Assembly (NCBI GenBank): GCA_937915565.1 | Contig: CALDMH010000013.1 | Coordinates: 1-10,689, forward strand | From: an uncultured Clostridia bacterium | GTDB taxonomy: Bacteria; Bacillota; Clostridia; Christensenellales; Borkfalkiaceae | Direction: 5' to 3' | DNA length: 10,689 bases | Shown here: in pieces, positions 6,458 through 10,689 of the stretch | How the letters are laid out: each line of letters begins with the position of its first letter | How positions within the stretch are numbered: position 1 is the first letter of the stretch | Made by a program: the position numbers and the translations under genes | Notes under the pieces: model-generated | Seen by the model: only the letters and a program-made list of their open reading frames with translations | Databases searched by the model: none | What the model was told of the DNA's origin: nothing

Positions 6458-7532
6458 CGCCGTGAGCCTTGCAAACGGATTTAATCGCCTCGAAATCCTC
6501 TTTTAAGTAAGGACTTTCGGACGGCAACGAAAACTCGTGCTTTGCTATCTCGTATAAAAGCTCGAAATTTATCGGGCGAGGCTCGCCGTAAATACGCATA
6601 AAGTTGTTGTAAACTATATCGTTAAACGCCTCGTCGGACAAATTAAGTCCGTAAAGAACCGTTCCCCAATGGTCTTCGAGCCCCGGGAAAGGATGCCTGC
6701 CGTCGTATTCGCCGTCCTTCGTGAGCATATTCGTTTCGTAAGTAACGGTTTCGGGATAATTTTTGAAGTAATCTTCTTTGGTGAAGCCCTTCGTGCCGTG
6801 ATTTCCCCTGTCCGTGCCGAAAATGAACCTATCCGAATGTTTTTCGATAAGTTCCTTCCATCTCTTCGGATTTTTCGCAATCACGAAATATTCCTCCGGC
6901 CCGGGAACGTTGTCGAAATGCACTCCTTTATAGGTTTCGATAAGCTTTTCGACGAATTCGGGACGGTCGCAGAAAAATCCGAAATGCGCGAACGTTAAAA
7001 TCAGCTTCGGGTGTTTTTTAAGCACGTTGAGAGCCTGATTCTGGTATTCTTCTTTTGAAAGATAGCCCGTTTTGTACTCGTCCTCCCACATACCTATCGG
7101 GTCGCCGACGTGAATTATTATCGGGAAGCCGACCTCTTCCGCATAAGCGAACGCCTTATCGTAAACGGGCGAATCCACGCGGGTTTTCCACACGCTTTGA
7201 GAGTTAGGCTTTGCCTCGATGATTTTCCAGCAATCGAAGCCCGCCGCAACGGCTAATTTTATCTGTTCGAGATAACCTTCCGCGGTTTCGGGTTTGGCGT
7301 GGTCGATGCAATAGCCCGCGTAGCCGTACGGCGCGAAAGCGTTTTTTAAATACAAACACTTGCTGTTATCGAGCTGCGTTTCCTGAAAAAACGTATGTCC
7401 GTTGAGCGCGAGGAAATTCGTTCTCTCGATATGCCCCGCCTCGTTGAACCACCTGAATGCCTGTTCGCTCTGGTCGAGCGGAAAATCCATAGAAATATGG
7501 ACGTGAGAATCTATATACTTGTTAGTTTTCAT
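6444..7532 (-). CDS. Amidohydrolase-2 family metal-dependent hydrolase (possible sugar lactonase)
   Basis: A 362-residue TIM-barrel hydrolase of the amidohydrolase superfamily. Metal ligands appear in the usual order: D8 and H10-V-H12 in YIDSHVHI, H141 in PIIIHVGDP, H183 in TFAHFGFF and D241 in FGTDRGNHG. YNNFMRIYG near 308-316 matches the family's closing motif. It is cytoplasmic, with no signal peptide. The family includes decarboxylases and lactonases, among them lactonases of oxidative L-fucose and L-rhamnose breakdown. Next to an oxidoreductase and glycosidases, a lactonase role is plausible but unproven. The ATG (7530-7532) overlaps the upstream Gfo/Idh stop as ATGA and has a strong AAGGAG site (7541-7546) with 8-nt spacing, so the two proteins are probably made together. 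It ends in a double stop, TGA TAA, inside the 17-bp repeat. Confidence 0.8.
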   Translation of the reverse strand: MKTNKYIDSHVHISMDFPLDQSEQAFRWFNEAGHIERTNFLALNGHTFFQETQLDNSKCLYLKNAFAPYGYAGYCIDHAKPETAEGYLEQIKLAVAAGFDCWKIIEAKPNSQSVWKTRVDSPVYDKAFAYAEEVGFPIIIHVGDPIGMWEDEYKTGYLSKEEYQNQALNVLKKHPKLILTFAHFGFFCDRPEFVEKLIETYKGVHFDNVPGPEEYFVIAKNPKRWKELIEKHSDRFIFGTDRGNHGTKGFTKEDYFKNYPETVTYETNMLTKDGEYDGRHPFPGLEDHWGTVLYGLNLSDEAFNDIVYNNFMRIYGEPRPINFELLYEIAKHEFSLPSESPYLKEDFEAIKSVCKAHGVKVD

Positions 7533-8827
7533 TTTTTAAACTCCTTAAAGTTCACTATTTTCAAGTTTTTACGGGCTTCTTCGGCCGCAAACACAAGGCA
7601 ATGGCCGTTGACGGAATCGTTAATGTCCGTCACCGAAATAGACGCGCCGTCGCCCCTGACGTACGCCAACGCGTCGTGGACGAGCAGATAATCTCCGCCG
7701 CCGTGCCCCGCGTACTTGGAATGGTTTTTAACGCTGTTCGACACGTCCACGATTTCCTCGTTGAATCCGAAATTCTTGCCCGAACGGTCGAACTTTCTCA
7801 AAGTGAATTTATCGTCTTCGAGATGCCCCTCTATTTCGCCTTTGCTGCCGATTATATGTAAATATCTTCCCGCCTTGCTCGTTCCTCCGACCATCGTGAA
7901 CGTCGCCGTAACTCCGTCCTCGAAAAGCGTAGTAAGAGTTTGCCTGTCGACGATGTCGCCGCCGCAGGTGTAAGCGCATTTTCCGTAACGGGCGACTTTC
8001 AGATACTCGGCTTTTTCCTCCTTGGTTATCTCGTCTATGGGTTTACCCATACCTTCCCACGTCTGGAAAGGAAGCGAATCGAATTCGAGATGAACCTTTT
8101 GCGCCGAATAAAGGCAGGTTTCGTTATGCGGGCAGTTATAACAATATTCCGTCGCTCCCTCGGGTGCGTTTTCAGGAATAAACAACGCCCTCGCGCCGAA
8201 GCTCGAAACGTATTTCGGCTCGGATTGATTGTTGAGCCAGCAGATAAGGTCGGTATCGTGGCAGGATTTTTGCAGTAAAAATCCCGAACCGCACTCGCTT
8301 TCTCTGCCCCATTTTCCGCGGACGAAACTATCGAGGAAGTGAGCTATCCAAACGTGCTCGTTCATTTCTATCGTGAGAATTTTCCCGATAACGCCGTCGT
8401 TTATCAACTGCTTCGCAACGCGATAGAAAGGCGCGTAACGAAGGACGTGGCAAACGATTATTTTAACGCCCTTCTCGTTTGCCGCGCGCTGAATGTCCAA
8501 AAGTTCCTTTTTGTTGTTCGTAACCGGCTTTTCGAGAAGAATATCGAACCCTCTTTCGATGAGTTTCATCGTGGTTTCGTAGTGAGCCTCGTCCATCGTG
8601 GCGTTAATCACGAGGTCGGCGGGAATATTCTTCGCAAGGCAATCGTCAAGACTATGAAAAACCGCGTCGTCCGATAACTTATACCTCGTTTTCGCGTCGT
8701 TTAAATGATTTGCGTCCGTATCGACCGCCGCCACGATTTCGAGTTCTTCGGGATTTACGAGCGAATAATCGGCGTAAACCATACCCCTGTTGCCTGCTCC
8801 CAATAAAATTGCTTTGATTTTTTTCAT
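7529..8827 (-). CDS. Gfo/Idh/MocA-family NAD(P)-dependent oxidoreductase with cysteine cluster
   Basis: A 432-residue sugar-type dehydrogenase. The Rossmann start ILLGAGNRG (G10, G12, G15), the acidic residue D36 after strand 2, and LLEKPVT (E99-K100-P101) are diagnostic of the Gfo/Idh/MocA family. The catalytic segment is GFLLQKSCHDTDLICWL with K187, H190, D191 and D193. It is longer than the usual ~340-390 residues because of an insert with five cysteines: C229 and C232 (YCYNCPHNETC), C238, then C284 and C288 (GKCAYTCGGD). This resembles a subset of the family with a possible metal-binding insert. These enzymes oxidise or reduce hydroxyls of sugars, inositols or glycosides; the substrate here is unknown. 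The ATG follows GGAG (8837-8840) with 9-nt spacing, 15 nt after the GH2 stop, and its own stop overlaps the amidohydrolase start by 4 nt. Confidence 0.85.
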   Translation of the reverse strand: MKKIKAILLGAGNRGMVYADYSLVNPEELEIVAAVDTDANHLNDAKTRYKLSDDAVFHSLDDCLAKNIPADLVINATMDEAHYETTMKLIERGFDILLEKPVTNNKKELLDIQRAANEKGVKIIVCHVLRYAPFYRVAKQLINDGVIGKILTIEMNEHVWIAHFLDSFVRGKWGRESECGSGFLLQKSCHDTDLICWLNNQSEPKYVSSFGARALFIPENAPEGATEYCYNCPHNETCLYSAQKVHLEFDSLPFQTWEGMGKPIDEITKEEKAEYLKVARYGKCAYTCGGDIVDRQTLTTLFEDGVTATFTMVGGTSKAGRYLHIIGSKGEIEGHLEDDKFTLRKFDRSGKNFGFNEEIVDVSNSVKNHSKYAGHGGGDYLLVHDALAYVRGDGASISVTDINDSVNGHCLVFAAEEARKNLKIVNFKEFKK

Positions 8828-8842
8828 TTAATTTTACTCCGT

Positions 8843-10689
8843 TTATCCGTCTATAAGATTGATTAAAAATTTATCGAGTACGGGATTATGCCCAACGCAC
8901 CCGTTTACGGCCGAAAGCGTTGTGAGAACGACCGAGCCTTTCCCGTACTTCTTTTCGGCGCATATAGCTTTGTGCTTTTTATGAAGCGCATATTTCGGCT
9001 CGTCCGAATCCTCGAAAGTGAACAGTATCTCTTCCGAATCCGCCCAATCGAACTTGAACCAGGCCGTAATATCGCGATAGTCTTTTTCGGCGTTGTAAAA
9101 ATCCTTGAATTCCTCTTCGCCGAATTCTTTCGTGTATTTGCTTTTTTCGCTTCTCGCGACGAAATTGTTAGCCCTGACCTCTTCCGCAAGCGTATGCACG
9201 GGGAAAATCACGTCGTCGCCGATTATATTCAGCGATTTGTTCGTGAACACGATTGCCTTTGCGCCGCCCTTCACCTCGTTTTCGATTTCGGTTTGATGAG
9301 CCGTGAAGTAATCGTCGTCGCAAACCACGATTTTATCGTTTCGCTTCCCTCCGCAAATTTTTATAACGTCTTTCACCCTTTCTCCGAAAATCGAGGGCAG
9401 GTTCGCACTCTTTTTAAGCGGCGGCTTCACGACGTATAACGTTTCGTCAAAGGTTACGAGAGGTTTAGTTCCGTAAGTTTCGGCTTTCGCCCTCACGGCG
9501 ATTTTTCCCGTAAAATCCAACGGGATTTCGGTTTCGATTTCGCCCGAATACGTCTGAACGCATTTGCCGCAAACGACGCTCTTTTTGTAAGTCGCAACGA
9601 GCTTGTCGTCGAAATAAACGCTCGCCGTTATCTCGGCTTTCACCTCTTTCGGACAATCGCTTAACATATAAATTTCCGTAACGACCTTATCGCCTGCGTA
9701 AACCGTTCGTTTATCGCTTCTCACGCTTATCCTCGTCGGGATATTCGCTTCCTTAAAAGCGTAATAAGCGGGTTTCGGCACGCGCTCGAAGTCCACGAGC
9801 GTTTTCGTCCAACCGCACGGCCAGGCGTCGATAAGCAAATGCACGGCGGTGCTTTCAATCATATCCGTTCGCCGCCGAAGAATATGAACGTATTCTTTTA
9901 TTGCCTTTCTCTGCCATTCGCGGCTTGCGGCAATCCATTCCCTCGCGTCGTTTTTTTCGGGGAAAAAGTCGCCGTGCAAAACGTAACACTGTTCTCTCGC
10001 AATCGGCCTCGGCGACCACGGCTCGGTTTCCGTTTCGGGAAGCCACTCCGGCGGACAATACTTTTTCAAAAGCTCGAACCTGTCAAGCCCGTCCACGCCG
10101 TATTCTCCGCAGCCCGTAAACCAATCCTTTCTTATCGGCGGAAGATACCCTTTATCGAGTTTTCCGCTCGCCATTCCGTGCGAAACGTACCAGAACGTGT
10201 AACAATGAAAATCGCTTATTCCGTAAGTGTTTTCTATCGGCGCGTAATCGCCTTCGTTATATTTTATCACCCTTTGGGGATTATCGAGCAGGATTATCTC
10301 CCTCGCGGCGTTGAAAAACCTTTCGATTTCGAGCCTCGACATATTATATTGCTCCGTTCCCCAAGCCGTCCTGTCGAGCGTTTCGTTGCAAAGCGATTCC
10401 ACGATAACCGACGGGTGATTTCTCGTCAGTTTTTCCATTTCGTCAACCTGTTTCGTCGCCTCGCCGAGCGCGGAATATTTAAGATAGGAAAAAAGCGGAA
10501 AATCGCTTTGACATAGCATTCCCGTCATATCGAAATAATCGTAAATTTCGGAAAAAACGGGGCGTTGAGTCATTCTGAAAAAGTTAAGCCCCGCGACTTT
10601 CGCTATGAAAATATCGTCCAGAAGTCTATCGTAATCGCCGTCCATAACGGCTTTCGGAAGGTGCCCCATTTCGTTCGTTCCGCGAAGAA
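8843..10689 (-). CDS. GH2-family glycoside hydrolase, 5' end beyond the window
   Basis: The frame is open to the right edge and reads LRGTNE directly before the first ATG (10667-10669). That ATG is internal, and the N-terminal jelly-roll and Ig-like domains lie outside. Numbering from that Met: NFFRMTQRPV (29-38) and CQSDFPLF (53-60) are GH2 barrel motifs, the acid/base is probably E96 in VIVESLCNE, and the nucleophile E189 in WFTGCGEYG. A beta-sandwich region follows (~310-415). The last part (~425-608: IKICGGKRNDKIVV to KKYGKGSVVLTTL) resembles a glutamine-amidotransferase/ThuA-like fold, as seen at the end of some long beta-galactosidase-like enzymes; the catalytic Cys of true amidotransferases is not evident. 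It is the first visible gene of the operon with Gfo/Idh and the amidohydrolase. Substrate unknown; beta-galactosidase or beta-mannosidase-like activity is likely. Confidence 0.82.
   Translation of the reverse strand, partial: LRGTNEMGHLPKAVMDGDYDRLLDDIFIAKVAGLNFFRMTQRPVFSEIYDYFDMTGMLCQSDFPLFSYLKYSALGEATKQVDEMEKLTRNHPSVIVESLCNETLDRTAWGTEQYNMSRLEIERFFNAAREIILLDNPQRVIKYNEGDYAPIENTYGISDFHCYTFWYVSHGMASGKLDKGYLPPIRKDWFTGCGEYGVDGLDRFELLKKYCPPEWLPETETEPWSPRPIAREQCYVLHGDFFPEKNDAREWIAASREWQRKAIKEYVHILRRRTDMIESTAVHLLIDAWPCGWTKTLVDFERVPKPAYYAFKEANIPTRISVRSDKRTVYAGDKVVTEIYMLSDCPKEVKAEITASVYFDDKLVATYKKSVVCGKCVQTYSGEIETEIPLDFTGKIAVRAKAETYGTKPLVTFDETLYVVKPPLKKSANLPSIFGERVKDVIKICGGKRNDKIVVCDDDYFTAHQTEIENEVKGGAKAIVFTNKSLNIIGDDVIFPVHTLAEEVRANNFVARSEKSKYTKEFGEEEFKDFYNAEKDYRDITAWFKFDWADSEEILFTFEDSDEPKYALHKKHKAICAEKKYGKGSVVLTTLSAVNGCVGHNPVLDKFLINLIDG

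Noticed and set aside
8888..9439. Plus-strand open frame of 183 codons opposite the GH2 C-terminal domain
   Set aside because: Antisense shadow; the opposing frame has clear domain content.
9839..10516. Plus-strand open frame of 225 codons opposite the right-hand GH2 gene
   Set aside because: It lies wholly antisense to strong GH2 coding sequence, is Arg/Phe/Pro-rich like a shadow frame, and has no recognisable domain.

Overview
This 10.7 kb window is a carbohydrate-utilisation locus. It looks like it comes from a bacterium that takes up plant or host glycans and breaks them down inside the cell. None of the enzymes whose N-terminus is visible starts with a recognisable signal peptide, and there is no SusC/SusD-type gene. 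Genes are tightly packed with Shine-Dalgarno sites, and proteins are rich in Lys, Glu and Asp. I infer a Firmicutes/Clostridia-like gut organism, but nothing in the window fixes the taxon. I see no tRNA, rRNA, CRISPR array, insertion sequence or phage gene.

Layout from the left. A tagaturonate reductase gene (uxaB, minus strand) runs off the left edge. One nucleotide upstream of it ends a 959-residue GH2 glycosidase with an extra N-terminal region, so the two form a coupled minus-strand pair. A short divergent promoter region separates this pair from a plus-strand AraC-family regulator. That regulator is broken: its cupin sensor domain is intact, but the rest of the linker and the first helix-turn-helix are missing and the second helix-turn-helix is in another frame. 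A likely bidirectional terminator (about 3904-3946) lies between it and a converging minus-strand block. That block holds an alpha/beta-hydrolase esterase and a GH78 alpha-L-rhamnosidase-like gene that lacks most of its N-terminal domains. Upstream of the GH78 fragment are terminator-like hairpins and a 17-bp direct repeat. The repeat ends in the 3' end of a second minus-strand operon: GH2 glycosidase (cut by the right edge), Gfo/Idh/MocA oxidoreductase with a cysteine cluster, and an amidohydrolase-2 family hydrolase.

Taken together (inference), GH2 enzymes, a rhamnosidase-like enzyme, an esterase and uxaB fit stepwise removal of sugars from an acetylated, rhamnose- and uronate-containing oligosaccharide such as a pectin side chain. 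Released galacturonate would enter the isomerase pathway through UxaB. The tightly coupled Gfo/Idh plus amidohydrolase pair could oxidise a released sugar and open the resulting lactone. Two of the eight genes are damaged, which suggests a locus in decay or an assembly that joined sequences wrongly at two places.
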